Part shown: piece after piece, positions 33,525 through 43,049 of the stretch
Layout of the letters: each line of letters opens with the position of its first letter
Numbering within the stretch: the first letter of the stretch is position 1
Assembly: GCF_000424445.1 (NCBI RefSeq)
Contig: NZ_AUJX01000017.1
Location: 1-64,000 of the forward strand
Origin: Oribacterium sp. NK2B42
GTDB lineage: Bacteria > Bacillota > Clostridia > Lachnospirales > Lachnospiraceae
Direction: 5' to 3'
Length of the DNA stretch: 64,000 nucleotides
Translations under genes and position numbers: made by a program
The notes under the pieces: generated by a model
Seen by the model: the letters and a program-made list of their open reading frames with translations, nothing else
What the model was told of the DNA's origin: nothing
Databases searched by the model: none

Positions 33525-36494
33525 TTAGTTTTGCTTAAAGAGTTCCTCTGTGGTGTAGAACTTATCCTTATTGTCCTCAATAAGCTTGTTGTTTCCAACA
33601 GTACATGCCGCACCTTTCTCAAGGATTTCCTTTGCGTAATCTGAGAGTGCATTAATCTTTGCCTCGCTTGTTGCAAGGATCTGGTCTCTCTCCTCCTGAA
33701 GCATGTCATTGGTTACATGTGACAGGAATGCGCTTAAGGTCAATGCAGCCTTTGCGGAATTTGTCCTCGGTGTATCAAGCTCGGAAATAGCGCCTATGAT
33801 GTACTTTGTCATATCTCTTTCCGAAGTCTTGAAGTCCTTGATGAACTTAGGTATGCCCTCGTAAATATCCAGAGTCTCCTTAAGATGAGGATCTCTGTAG
33901 GATACAAAATAACCTTCACCTGATCTTCCGAAACCTGACATACATCCGTAGGCTCCGCCTTTGACACGAAGATTGAGCCAGAGATACTGGTAATTCAGAA
34001 TCACCTTAAGTACCTTAAGGGCACCTGTATACGGATGCTTCTTTGTATCATAAAGACCTGATCTTGCGACATAGTTAACCTGTGACGGAGTCTTGAAGCC
34101 TTCATTGAGATTACCGCTGAGTGTAAGCTGCGGCAAAGCCTTTCCGGCTGAAGCCTTGTATGGTTTGAAACCTTTATCAAGCTTTCCTGCCTTCTCTTCC
34201 AGCTTCCGGATGCCCTGCTCAAAGTTCTTTTTGAACTTAGGGAATTCCTTTGCGAAGGCATCATTACCCTCTTTCTCACATGCAAGTGATATAAACATAT
34301 TTTCAGGTCTGAAGAGCTTGCAGGCCACTTCCCTTAACTTCTTCTGAAGTGTCTTTTTATCCTTCTTAAACTCATCGGATATTCTGTTGATGAAACGGTA
34401 GTAGCTTATGCCCCCGGTAAGGTCAGCATATCTTCCGGTTGCGGAAAAATATGAGGTTGCCCTGTTAACGGCATAGCTGTGGCTTGAGCCTTCAACCTTC
34501 ATTCTTTCTCTTGAACGGGCCTCGTTCAGGATTTCCTGCATCCTCTTATCATCTTCAAATTTTGTTGTATGAACGATCTCGTTAACTATATCGAGACCGA
34601 AAGAAAAGCCATCATACAAAAGCTTTACATCGATACTGAAGATACCAGTGTACCAGCCATACTTACTGATATTGGGATAAGCACTTGCGTCAAAGTTGAT
34701 GCCTCCGGTGTTCAAAAGGATGTCGGAAGTCAGATCCTGATAAGTATGCTTTTCAGTATCCATATAGCCGAGAACTGTCTTCAAAAATCCTGCGTATGGA
34801 AGCTCCTCTTCTGTAAGGCAGGCTGTATTGAAATTGAATCGGAGATAAGCAATACCTCTTGTTTCAAGCTCGGTACCGATAAGAAGTGTGTCGGAAAGCC
34901 GTGTTTCCTTCCAGCTGAAGGTCTCTGCCTTTTTATCTATATCGCTAATGCTTAAGAGCGGCAGCTTCTCAAGATTCTCTTCGCTTGTAGGCTCCTCCTG
35001 ATACTCCTTGAGCATCTTTGTATCGGAAACACACTTTTTGATCTCTTCTTTTGACATCTTTGCCTTAACGGCTGCCAGCTTTTTCTTTAACTCCTCCTCA
35101 CGTTTCTCCGTAAGACCTCTTTCCGGCTTACAGATAACCAGGGCTGAATGCTTATTTCCGAGAAGATATTTCTCGATAAGCTTCTCGAAATAGCCTTCTT
35201 CAACATCTTTTCTGAGCTCTTTATAATATTTCTCACAGAAAAGATAATCCCATGGCTTTCCGCCATAGAGCCAGGTATCAAGTGATGTAAGGCTGTAGAC
35301 AAGCCCCTTTGGAGTACGTCCGTAATCAGCCTCTCTGTACTGAAACTCGTCATGATTTATTGCAGCCAGTAATGTCTTCTTATCAAGTCCCTCTTTTGCA
35401 AGTTTCTTTAAAGTACCCTCAATTATCTCCAGGAATTTTTTCTTGTCTTTCTTATCGGTCCCCTTGGCAGTAACAGAGAAATATGGCTGTTTGATTCCGT
35501 CCTGAAAGCCTCCGAAGATATCTTCTCCTATGCCTGCATCGATAAGTGCCTGCTTAAGAGGCGCTCCCGGAGATGAAAGAAGTGCATAATCCAAGATGTC
35601 GAGAGCAAGGTTTGACTTGCTGTCCAAAGCGTCCACTACTACATTCCATGAAAGGTATGTATTTTTCTCAAGAGGTTCATTTTCACCCACAGAATAGGAA
35701 ATCTCTTCCTCCTGCATCTTATCGAAGGGCTTCTGTGCGGCAATGTCTGAGTTAGGCTCGATGGCTGTATACTCTGAAAGATATGCTTTATCAAGCCACT
35801 CAAGCTTCTTCTCCATATCCATATCGCCATACAGGAAAATGTAGGAATTGGAAGGATGATAGAAACGGGCATGGAATGCTTTGAAATCCTCAAAGGTAAG
35901 ATCCGGGATGTTCACAGGATCTCCGCCGGATTCATTACCATAAGTTGTATCCGGGAAAAGCGCATGCATGATATAACGCTCAAGTACTGATTCGGGATTT
36001 GAAAAAACGCCCTTCATCTCGTTGTAAACAACACCGTTATAGATAAGGTCATCCTTCTCATCCTGCATTTCATAATGCCATCCCTCCTGCATCATGATGC
36101 GGGGATCCTTAACGGAATTCGGATGGAAAACCGCATCCATGTAGACATCCATGAGATTATCGAAATCCTTATCGTTTCGTGAAGCGATGGGATAAACCGT
36201 CTTATCAGGATAGGTCATGGCATTTAAAAATGTATTGAGGGATCCCTTGGCAAGCTCAACAAAGGGATCCTTCAGCGGGAATTTATCGGATCCGCAAAGG
36301 ACAGAATGCTCCGTGATGTGCGCAACTCCTGTGCTGTCTTCTGCCGGCGTGCGGAACGCTATGCCGAACACCTTATTGTCATCAGAGTTTTTCATGGTGA
36401 AAATTCTAGCTCCGCTTTTCTTATGCCTGTAAATGCAGGCATCCGTTGATAACTCTTCTATCCTCTTTTTTTCTATCAGCTCATAATTCTTCAT
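33525..36494 (-). CDS. M16C family metallopeptidase (presequence protease / insulinase-like)
   Basis: This large 989-residue peptidase belongs to the Cym1/PreP-like M16C branch. The inverted zinc motif HxxEH is at residues 59-63 (VAHITEHSVLCGS), and a second conserved Glu lies about 75 residues later (NEMKGVFSNPESV). The rest contains the M16C-associated domain. There is no signal peptide, so cytoplasmic degradation of medium-length peptides is likely. The gene is followed closely by era. The start at 36494 (MKNYELIEKKRIEEL) has the family's N-terminus. Confidence 0.92.
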   Translation of the reverse strand: MKNYELIEKKRIEELSTDACIYRHKKSGARIFTMKNSDDNKVFGIAFRTPAEDSTGVAHITEHSVLCGSDKFPLKDPFVELAKGSLNTFLNAMTYPDKTVYPIASRNDKDFDNLMDVYMDAVFHPNSVKDPRIMMQEGWHYEMQDEKDDLIYNGVVYNEMKGVFSNPESVLERYIMHALFPDTTYGNESGGDPVNIPDLTFEDFKAFHARFYHPSNSYIFLYGDMDMEKKLEWLDKAYLSEYTAIEPNSDIAAQKPFDKMQEEEISYSVGENEPLEKNTYLSWNVVVDALDSKSNLALDILDYALLSSPGAPLKQALIDAGIGEDIFGGFQDGIKQPYFSVTAKGTDKKDKKKFLEIIEGTLKKLAKEGLDKKTLLAAINHDEFQYREADYGRTPKGLVYSLTSLDTWLYGGKPWDYLFCEKYYKELRKDVEEGYFEKLIEKYLLGNKHSALVICKPERGLTEKREEELKKKLAAVKAKMSKEEIKKCVSDTKMLKEYQEEPTSEENLEKLPLLSISDIDKKAETFSWKETRLSDTLLIGTELETRGIAYLRFNFNTACLTEEELPYAGFLKTVLGYMDTEKHTYQDLTSDILLNTGGINFDASAYPNISKYGWYTGIFSIDVKLLYDGFSFGLDIVNEIVHTTKFEDDKRMQEILNEARSRERMKVEGSSHSYAVNRATSYFSATGRYADLTGGISYYRFINRISDEFKKDKKTLQKKLREVACKLFRPENMFISLACEKEGNDAFAKEFPKFKKNFEQGIRKLEEKAGKLDKGFKPYKASAGKALPQLTLSGNLNEGFKTPSQVNYVARSGLYDTKKHPYTGALKVLKVILNYQYLWLNLRVKGGAYGCMSGFGRSGEGYFVSYRDPHLKETLDIYEGIPKFIKDFKTSERDMTKYIIGAISELDTPRTNSAKAALTLSAFLSHVTNDMLQEERDQILATSEAKINALSDYAKEILEKGAACTVGNNKLIEDNKDKFYTTEELFKQN

Positions 36495-36573
36495 GAAGCC
36501 TTTCTCCTCTCTTTAACGCTTTTTCAAGCCGTAATATCTGACACACAGATACAAATCTGACAGGCTCTTATAT

Positions 36574-36590
36574 AAAACCGGGTATCCCGG
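36574..36590 (-). terminator. Possible short terminator after the DUF218 gene
   Basis: CCGGG-ATA-CCCGG on the minus strand is a 5-bp GC stem directly followed by TTTTAT. It lies about 50 bases beyond the stop at 36640. The short stem makes this a moderate call. Confidence 0.45.
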
Positions 36591-36639
36591 AATACCGGGG
36601 TAATGATCGAAAGCTCTGCCTTATGGATTAGATGCCGGT

Positions 36640-37491
36640 TTAAATATTACCTATAAGTCTGTCCTTAAACAGGGCAACCGCTTCCCTTACCGCCAGATGA
36701 ACAAGCATCAGCTCATCTGTCTTTGTGGCCATGGGGCAGGCATCCATAACACCATATTTTTTTGCGATCTCCTTTGCACGCAACAGATTGAAATCCGAGG
36801 TAATGATACCTATGGACAAAGGACGTTCCACTCCGACAATTATATCATCTCTTTTTGGGGTTTGTCTCATAAATGGTTTACCCGGGTGCCGGAGCTTTTC
36901 GGCAAGGAGCTTTTGTTCATGATCCTGATGAATTGTCATCAAGGAAAACCCTATCTTTTCCTGAGTGGAATCCGAATAGAATTCCAAAAGGAGGTTTTTG
37001 TCGGGTATCCCTGCATTTATCATGTAATGATACATGACCGTAGCTTCCGTGTTTCTCCCGTACTCACTCCTGCCTCCCGACAGTACAAAAACCGTGTTGG
37101 GATTTTCCTTGGCATATTCTATGGCCCGGTCCAGTCTTCTTTCCAGTGATTTGGAAATCTTGTTGTCAACGAGATTTGTTCCCACGACTATTACATAATC
37201 AAGATTGTTCTGCACCCTGGTGTATGCATTGGAAAATATCACCGCAAGTATGGTCAGAAGAGTCACAACAGAGAGACCGTAGCTGGCAAAGTAGAAGACA
37301 AAGGGTCTCAGGGGGATTTCCTTTTTTTCCTTAAACTTCTTTCTGACATATCTCACCATGAAAAACATAATGAAATTCAACAACGCAAATAACGGCCAAA
37401 ACCACATAAAAGAGGTCAGGCCGTATTCAACAAATATCAGAAATACGTATGCAAGCGATGCTATTCCTATTGCTACAAAGATTAGTTCCAT
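36640..37491 (-). CDS. YdcF/ElyC-like DUF218 membrane protein
   Basis: The 283-residue protein has N-terminal hydrophobic segments (about 1-20, 25-50 and 68-88) followed by a DUF218 domain: DYVIVVGTNLVDNKISKSLERRLDRA, VFVLSGGRSEYGRNTEA and GIITSDFNLLRA. This family (ElyC, SanA, YdcF) is associated with envelope biogenesis in other bacteria. The biochemical activity is not established. It is located between the M16C peptidase and the TrhP-like gene. Confidence 0.85.
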   Translation of the reverse strand: MELIFVAIGIASLAYVFLIFVEYGLTSFMWFWPLFALLNFIMFFMVRYVRKKFKEKKEIPLRPFVFYFASYGLSVVTLLTILAVIFSNAYTRVQNNLDYVIVVGTNLVDNKISKSLERRLDRAIEYAKENPNTVFVLSGGRSEYGRNTEATVMYHYMINAGIPDKNLLLEFYSDSTQEKIGFSLMTIHQDHEQKLLAEKLRHPGKPFMRQTPKRDDIIVGVERPLSIGIITSDFNLLRAKEIAKKYGVMDACPMATKTDELMLVHLAVREAVALFKDRLIGNI

Positions 37492-37565
37492 AAGATGTTT
37501 TACCTTTTAAGGCTGTTTTGGAGCCCCTCCGCAAGATATGAAGTCAGATTTCCCCGGATCAGGCT

Positions 37566-38819
37566 TTACTCCACGTCCTGTTTCTCCGGAGTTGTTTTTC
37601 TGATAATGTCTCCGGCTTCAGGCGCTATCGAAAATCTCACCTTGATCTGCTGGCATGCATGAGGGCAGGAATCCTGAGGTACATCTGTTTCTGCATCACG
37701 GATCTCAAGTACTTCGATAGGGATATCCTCACCGTTCGGCTTCATTATCTCTATCATCTCTCCCACTGAGAACTTGTTCTTCTGTTCAAGATAACTCCAG
37801 CCTTCCTCATCGCTGCGCTTTATGGTTCCGAGATAAACAGACCCTGTTACATAGGTATTGTTATCATAGATATGGTCATCGGCAGAGGGCTTTCCGTAAT
37901 AGAAGCCTGTGGTGAACTCACGATAGGTACACTTTGCTATCTCAGACTTATACCACTCCATATTGGCTCTGTACTTCTCTTCGCTTTCCTTAAGATCGTC
38001 AAGAGCCTTACGATAGGTTCTGGCAACGGTCGCCACATAAAGAGCCGTCTTCATTCTTCCCTCGATCTTAAGGGAATCAATGCCTGCATCTATGAGCTCA
38101 GGCACATGCTCGATCATGCAGAGATCCTTTGAGTTAAAAATAAATGTGCCCCTCTCATTTTCATAAATCGGGAAATACTGTCCCGGTCTCGTCTCTTCAA
38201 CGATATTGTACTTCCAGCGGCAGGGATGTGTACACTCTCCTCTGTTGGCGTCTCTTCCGGTGAAGTAATTGCTGAGCATGCATCTTCCGGAATAAGACAT
38301 ACACATAGCACCATGGATAAATGCCTCGATATCCAGTTCCTCAGGGATATGCTGTCTTATCTCCTTGATTTCCTTGAGACTAAGCTCTCTTGCGCATACC
38401 ACACGCTTTGCCCCGAGCTTCCACCAGAAAAGGAAGGTTTCATAATTGGTATTGTTTGCCTGGGTTGAGATATGAAGCTCTATGGAATCCGGCAGAACCT
38501 CCTTTGCGATCATAAATACACCGGGATCTGCAATAAGGACTGCATCGATGCCTGTTGTGGCAAGCTCCTTAAAGTACTCTCTGACACCTTCCATATCACC
38601 ATTATGCGCCAGGATGTTTGCAGTTACAAACACTTTTACATTTCTTTCATGTGCAAATTGAACGCCCTCACGAATCTCGTCAAGAGTAAAATTCTTGGCA
38701 TTGGCACGGAGTCCGAAAGCCTCTCCGCCGAGATAAACAGCATTTGCCCCATAGTTTACAGCAGTTTTAAGTACATCCAGTGATCCTGCGGGGATCAGCA
38801 GTTCAGTTTCCTTTAACAT
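37566..38819 (-). CDS. trhP: Peptidase U32 family protein, TrhP-like tRNA U34 hydroxylase
   Basis: The 417-residue U32 protein has the U32 signature EAFIHGAMCMSYSGRCMLSNY followed by RGECTHPCRW, supplying cysteines for an iron-sulfur cluster. Members of this group (TrhP; YrrN/YrrO in Bacillus) are required for 5-hydroxyuridine at tRNA position 34. The neighbour at 38851-39501 resembles TrmR, which methylates that hydroxyl, so the two act in sequence. GAGAGGATTG precedes the start. The older annotation as a collagenase-like protease is less likely given this context. Confidence 0.85.
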   Translation of the reverse strand: MLKETELLIPAGSLDVLKTAVNYGANAVYLGGEAFGLRANAKNFTLDEIREGVQFAHERNVKVFVTANILAHNGDMEGVREYFKELATTGIDAVLIADPGVFMIAKEVLPDSIELHISTQANNTNYETFLFWWKLGAKRVVCARELSLKEIKEIRQHIPEELDIEAFIHGAMCMSYSGRCMLSNYFTGRDANRGECTHPCRWKYNIVEETRPGQYFPIYENERGTFIFNSKDLCMIEHVPELIDAGIDSLKIEGRMKTALYVATVARTYRKALDDLKESEEKYRANMEWYKSEIAKCTYREFTTGFYYGKPSADDHIYDNNTYVTGSVYLGTIKRSDEEGWSYLEQKNKFSVGEMIEIMKPNGEDIPIEVLEIRDAETDVPQDSCPHACQQIKVRFSIAPEAGDIIRKTTPEKQDVE

Positions 38820-38850
38820 TATTTTTCAATCCTCTCCTCATTTATTAACC

Positions 38851-39501
38851 TCAGCGTTTTACACTTATGGAAATGCCGTCGCCATCGGCAAGTATGGCAG
38901 TTTCCAACAGTTCGTTATGCTTCAGCTCAAAAAGATATTCTCTCATGCGGCTGTGGATGGTACGGTCCCGCCTTTCCACCTGATACCGGCTTTCTATGAT
39001 ACGGCCATCCTGAAGGATGTTGTCGCTGAAAAGCACTGCCCCCTTCGGCAGCATCTTTATGATATCCGGAAGCCACACTATGTACTGGGCTTTTGCGGCA
39101 TCCATAAAGATAAAATCAAATTTTTCGCCGTTCTCTGCAAAGCTTTTTATCACTTTGCCGGCATCATCATTAATGAGCCTGATCCTGTCTCTGTATATGC
39201 TTCCGGAAATGTTTTTAACCGCCTCTTTAACTCTCGGCTCATAGTTTTCCACTGTGATAATGCTTCCGTCCGAAGGCTGCACCTCTGCCATGGTCAGGGC
39301 AGAATAGCCGACAGCCGTGCCTATCTCAAGGATCCTCTTCGGCCTGAGCATAGTTATGAAACATTTAAGAAGCGCCGCCGTTTCATCCCTTATAATGGGG
39401 ATTTCCGCCGCAAGCGCTTCTTTTCTTACATTCTCCAGAAGCTCACTCCGATCAGGTTCAAGTGAATGTATATAATTCACAAGTTTCTCGTTTACGATCA
39501 A
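38851..39501 (-). CDS. trmR: O-methyltransferase, TrmR-like tRNA 5-hydroxyuridine methyltransferase
   Basis: The 216-residue SAM-dependent class I methyltransferase of the COMT/YrrM type has motif I ILEIGTAVGYSALTMAE, then a DFIFMDAAKAQY segment with the metal-binding Asp. B. subtilis TrmR (YrrM) makes 5-methoxyuridine at tRNA position 34 and lies next to trhP, as here. The start is TTG at 39501 with AGAGGAAGTGAAG before it. Assignment as TrmR rests on synteny and family, not on substrate residues. Confidence 0.82.
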   Translation of the reverse strand: MIVNEKLVNYIHSLEPDRSELLENVRKEALAAEIPIIRDETAALLKCFITMLRPKRILEIGTAVGYSALTMAEVQPSDGSIITVENYEPRVKEAVKNISGSIYRDRIRLINDDAGKVIKSFAENGEKFDFIFMDAAKAQYIVWLPDIIKMLPKGAVLFSDNILQDGRIIESRYQVERRDRTIHSRMREYLFELKHNELLETAILADGDGISISVKR

Positions 39502-39565
39502 AGCTTCACTTCCTCTTTATAATACTGTATAAGTCCTGCACACATTTTATATAAAGCTGTGCCGG

Positions 39566-39659
39566 AGACTATACGTGATCGGTGCCGGTGCTGTCCGGAT
39601 ACTACTTTCCTTTGCAGTAAAATCCTAAGTGTCAAAGATTATACGTAGCCGGTGCCGGT
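39566..39659. repeat. Pair of 24-bp direct repeats between the MltG-like and TrmR genes
   Basis: Two copies, 39566-39589 and 39636-39659, share AGAYTATACGT followed by CGGTGCCGGT with four differences at most, 70 bases apart. They lie in a 170-base gap with no gene. Their role is unknown; paired regulator sites or remnants of a duplication are possible. Confidence 0.6.
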
Positions 39660-39671
39660 ATTATATCAGCT

Positions 39672-40238
39672 TTACTGACCGGCGGCAGCCGCCGCACTTT
39701 CAGCCACCTGTGACTCGAAAGCAGCATTGGCAGCATCCTGTGCTATCATGTTCTCATCATCGGAACCTCCGATGACCTCAACTCCATTGGCATCCGTCTC
39801 TATCTCTTCAGCAGCCGTAGTGGCTTCCAGATCCATAAGATTCTTATCCTGTAATTCCTGATACTTCACACCTTCCCGGGTCAGATGCTGAATGATATCC
39901 GAGGTAGTCATGGACTTTGACAGGCTGTAGGAACCCGGTACGTACTTCGCCTCATAAAGAAGCGACTGAACCTTGAAGGCCTCAACATTATCAATAAATT
40001 TCTTTTTATAAAGAGCTTTTGCGATATCCTCAACACCCTGATCTTCGCTTATGACAAATTCTTCTTCAGGAGCTCCCTCAACAGCCATTGCATGATCATA
40101 CAGGAGACCATGACCATAGCTGTAGGCCATTTTGATGCCGTTGGTCAGTCCATATACCAAAAGTGCTATCAATATGACACGCCAGGCGAGACCGACCACA
40201 AAGCCTGTAACCCGCTCCAAGGTATCTCTGTGACCCAT
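39672..40238 (-). CDS. MltG-like membrane protein lacking the transglycosylase domain
   Basis: The 188-residue protein has one membrane segment (about 12-38) followed by a LysM-like part of the YceG/MltG fold (FVISEDQGVEDIAKALYKKKFIDNVEAF, then YVPGSYSLSKSMTTSDIIQHL). It stops where the catalytic domain with the active-site Glu would begin and ends in an acidic, Ala-rich tail. MltG cuts nascent peptidoglycan; this protein cannot by itself. The position (mltG slot before trmR-trhP, as in Bacillus yrrL-yrrM-yrrN) supports the relationship. It lies three bases past the RNase J stop, so the genes are coupled. Confidence 0.8.
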   Translation of the reverse strand: MGHRDTLERVTGFVVGLAWRVILIALLVYGLTNGIKMAYSYGHGLLYDHAMAVEGAPEEEFVISEDQGVEDIAKALYKKKFIDNVEAFKVQSLLYEAKYVPGSYSLSKSMTTSDIIQHLTREGVKYQELQDKNLMDLEATTAAEEIETDANGVEVIGGSDDENMIAQDAANAAFESQVAESAAAAAGQ

Positions 40239-40241
40239 TTA

Positions 40242-42128
40242 TCAAACCTCCATTATGATGGGAAGGATAACAGGATTTCTCTTGATTCGCTTCCAGAGGA
40301 AGTCGCTGAGAGAATCCTTGATGATGTTCTTGATCTTGCCCCAGTCATTGACATGACGTACAAGACAGTCATCAACCGCATCCTGAACATGCACCCTTGC
40401 CTCTTCCATGAGATCCTCTGATTCACGGACATAAACAAAGCCTCGTGACACAAGATCCGGTCCCGCAAGAAGATGTCCGGAATACTTTTCGAGAGTAAGA
40501 ACAACTACGATGATACCATTCTGGGCGAGATTCTGACGATCTCTCAAAACGATGTTGCCTACATCTCCGACTCCGAGTCCGTCAACAAAAACTCCTCCGG
40601 CCTGAACATGCTCTTTTATCTCTGATTTACTCTTGCCATCCTTCATGGAAAGCTCAAGCACGTCTCCGTTTTCTATAAGGAGGCACTTTTCATTTTGAAC
40701 ACCGATCTGTTCTGCAATTCTGGCCGCAGCCATACGGTGATGGTACTCACCATGAACCGGGATAGAATACTCAGGTCTCACAAGTGAAAACAGAAGCTTC
40801 AGATCATCTGCGCAGGCATGTCCCGAAACGTGGGTATCCTGAAGGATGACCTTGGCATGAAGCATGCATAACTCATTGACCACCTTATCCACTGCCTTCT
40901 CATTTCCCGGAATAGGATGTGAAGAAAGCACAACAACATCATTGGGTTTAATGCGTACCTTCCGGTGCATTCCACTTGCCATACGGCTTAATGCCGCCAT
41001 GGACTCGCCCTGTGAACCTGTAGTGATAAGCACAGTCTGTTCATCGGGATAGTTCCTGAGCTGGTCGATATCAATGAGAGTTCCCTCGGGGATATCAATG
41101 TAATTAAGCTCTGATGCCACGGTAATGACATTAACCATGGAACGTCCCTCAACCACTACCTTTCTTCCGTACTTGGAAGCCATGTTTATGATCTGCTGAA
41201 CACGGTCAACATTAGATGCAAATGTTGCAACGATTATACGGTTCTCTCTGTGCTCTGCGAATATCCTGTCCAGAGTAACTCCCACAGAACGTTCCGACAT
41301 GGTGGAACCAGGCTTTACGGCATTGGTGGAGTCTGACATCATGGCGAGAACACCGGATCTTCCCAGCTCGGCAAAACGCTGAAGGTCGATGGGGTCACCG
41401 AAAACCGGCGTATAATCCACCTTGAAATCTCCGGTATGAACTATGGTTCCTGCCGGTGTGAAGATGGCCAATGCTGCCGCATCCTGTATAGAGTGATTGG
41501 TTTTTACAAATTCGACTTTTATGTCTCCGAAATCAACGATTCCTCCGAAGGGAACAACGTTCATTTCTATAACCTGATCAAGGCCGCTTTCTTTAAGCTT
41601 ATTCTCAATGAGAGCCATGGTAAGTCTCGTACCGAACACCGGAACTTTGATCTGCTGGAGAACATACGGAAGTGCTCCGATATGATCTTCATGTCCGTGA
41701 GTGATAACAAAACCCTTTACCTTTGAAATGTTATTCTTCAGATAAGTGATATCGGGAATAACAAGATCTATACCAAGCATATCACCTGAAGGAAAAGCAA
41801 GACCGCAGTCAACGATCATGATACTGTCTTCCGTTTCAAATGCAGTGATATTCATACCTATCTGATCAAGACCTCCGAGTGGGATGATCCTGACTTTACC
41901 ATTCGGAACTAAGCTGTCAGATTTCTGCTTTTTTCTCCTGTGGTTTGCTGTTTTGTGTTCCTTTACAGCAGCCTCTGTTTCAGCTGTTTTTTCTGTTTTT
42001 TCTATTTTTTCAGTTTTTTCAGTTTTCTCACTTTTTTGGGTGTGGCTTGCCGGCTTTCTTTTACGCTTTTCGCCCTTTTCCAATGTAACAGCCTGTTCAT
42101 CGTTTTCCTTAACTGCTGTTTCGAGCAT
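40242..42128 (-). CDS. rnj: Ribonuclease J
   Basis: The 628-residue metallo-beta-lactamase/beta-CASP ribonuclease takes part in 5'-to-3' RNA decay and processing. The zinc motif HGHEDH (residues about 144-149) is followed by DSTNAVKPG and beta-CASP motifs, and the C-terminal domain includes ISDFLWKRIKR. About 75 residues of Lys/Glu/Thr-rich low complexity (repeats of KTEKTEK) precede the catalytic fold and are unusual for Bacillus RNase J. AGAGGATATGGAT favours the ATG at 42128; an upstream in-frame TTG at 42161 overlaps the DUF1292 stop and is a weaker choice. Confidence 0.95.
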   Translation of the reverse strand: MLETAVKENDEQAVTLEKGEKRKRKPASHTQKSEKTEKTEKIEKTEKTAETEAAVKEHKTANHRRKKQKSDSLVPNGKVRIIPLGGLDQIGMNITAFETEDSIMIVDCGLAFPSGDMLGIDLVIPDITYLKNNISKVKGFVITHGHEDHIGALPYVLQQIKVPVFGTRLTMALIENKLKESGLDQVIEMNVVPFGGIVDFGDIKVEFVKTNHSIQDAAALAIFTPAGTIVHTGDFKVDYTPVFGDPIDLQRFAELGRSGVLAMMSDSTNAVKPGSTMSERSVGVTLDRIFAEHRENRIIVATFASNVDRVQQIINMASKYGRKVVVEGRSMVNVITVASELNYIDIPEGTLIDIDQLRNYPDEQTVLITTGSQGESMAALSRMASGMHRKVRIKPNDVVVLSSHPIPGNEKAVDKVVNELCMLHAKVILQDTHVSGHACADDLKLLFSLVRPEYSIPVHGEYHHRMAAARIAEQIGVQNEKCLLIENGDVLELSMKDGKSKSEIKEHVQAGGVFVDGLGVGDVGNIVLRDRQNLAQNGIIVVVLTLEKYSGHLLAGPDLVSRGFVYVRESEDLMEEARVHVQDAVDDCLVRHVNDWGKIKNIIKDSLSDFLWKRIKRNPVILPIIMEV

Positions 42129-42150
42129 ATCCATATCCTCTTTGTTTTTA

Positions 42151-42414
42151 TTACTTCTCAATAGTTATACCTTCTCCTTCCAGAAGTGCAGAAAAAATCT
42201 GCATCACTGCTTCAGACTCCTTGTCATCGACAAACTCATAATCTGCTTCTGCATCCTCGGGTCCTGATACATCTTTCATGACATAGCACTCACCATCTTC
42301 ACCTTCGGGAGCATCCGTCACAAGGATATAATTAACTCCCTGTACAGTAGTCTCCTCAAGGATTTCAAGTTCGAGTGTTCCATCCTCAGATTTTAACCGG
42401 ATAGTATTTTCCAT
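42151..42414 (-). CDS. DUF1292 domain protein (YrzB-like)
   Basis: This 87-residue acidic protein belongs to DUF1292 (IRLKSEDGTLELEILEE, then VNYILVTD and EDEVMKDVSG-like turns). Its function is unknown. It sits between ruvX and RNase J, as its relatives sit beside yrrK in Bacillus. CAGGAGATAAAC precedes the start. Confidence 0.9.
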   Translation of the reverse strand: MENTIRLKSEDGTLELEILEETTVQGVNYILVTDAPEGEDGECYVMKDVSGPEDAEADYEFVDDKESEAVMQIFSALLEGEGITIEK

Positions 42415-42452
42415 GTTTATCTCCTGATTTCTGCAAATTTAACGGAGAGGTC

Positions 42453-42866
42453 TCAGCCTCTCAGATATTGTTCCAAGATCAATTGTGCGGCAACCTGGTC
42501 GATGACTTTTTTCTGTTCTGATCTTTTTATGCCGCTCTCATCAAGTATCTCCGCTGCTTCCATCGTGGTCAGGCGTTCGTCAGTGAACTCCACCGGCACC
42601 GTAACCCTCAGCTTAAGCTTTTCCACAAATGTCCTGGTCTCCCGAGCTCTTTCGCCCTCAGTATCATCCATATTCAGCGGAAGACCCACTACGATTTTTT
42701 CTACATCATAGTCCTCGACGATCTTTTGTATCTCCGACAGGGTTTTTCTGAGTTTCGATTCCCTGTCTCTAAGTATAGTTTTAAAAGGCTGTACCGTTAT
42801 ACCCATAGGGTCGGTCATGGCAACGCCAACTGTTTTTGATCCGTAATCCAGTCCCAGAATTCTCAA
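42453..42866 (-). CDS. ruvX: RuvX/YqgF Holliday junction resolvase-like protein
   Basis: The 137-residue RNase H-fold protein has ILGLDYGSKTVGVAMTDP (first catalytic Asp), VGLPLNMDDTEGERA, and VEFTDERLTTMEAAEILDESG (catalytic Glu/Asp). YqgF proteins process pre-16S rRNA ends or resolve junctions. The start is taken as the TTG at 42866 (LRILGLDYGS, read as Met) because AGGAGATTTTCA precedes it; the longer reading from the ATG at 42890 adds eight residues without support. It is downstream of ireB in the conserved alaS-yrzL-yrrK order. Confidence 0.92.
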   Translation of the reverse strand: MRILGLDYGSKTVGVAMTDPMGITVQPFKTILRDRESKLRKTLSEIQKIVEDYDVEKIVVGLPLNMDDTEGERARETRTFVEKLKLRVTVPVEFTDERLTTMEAAEILDESGIKRSEQKKVIDQVAAQLILEQYLRG

Positions 42867-43006
42867 TGAAAATCTCCTATATAAACGCATTTTTTCCGCC
42901 GTTTATCTCTTACATACAGATGCAGATCTAATAGGCTCGCTCCTATATCACTAATGTTTAAAATTGCTTACATGAAGCACGATCAAAACCGTGGGCAGAA
43001 ATATAA

Positions 43007-43034
43007 AAGAGTCTGCCGACACGGACAGACTCTT
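43007..43034 (-). terminator. Intrinsic terminator after ireB
   Basis: AAGAGTCTG and CAGACTCTT form a 9-bp stem around 10 bases, followed on the minus strand by TTATATTTC. It lies 16 bases after the ireB stop and separates ireB from the ruvX-rnj unit. Confidence 0.75.
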
Positions 43035-43049
43035 CATAGACACACTAAA

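Noticed and set aside
37566-38819. Collagenase-type secreted protease
   Set aside because: U32 proteins of this group with the cysteine-rich motif and a trmR neighbour are better explained as tRNA-modifying TrhP; no signal peptide is present.
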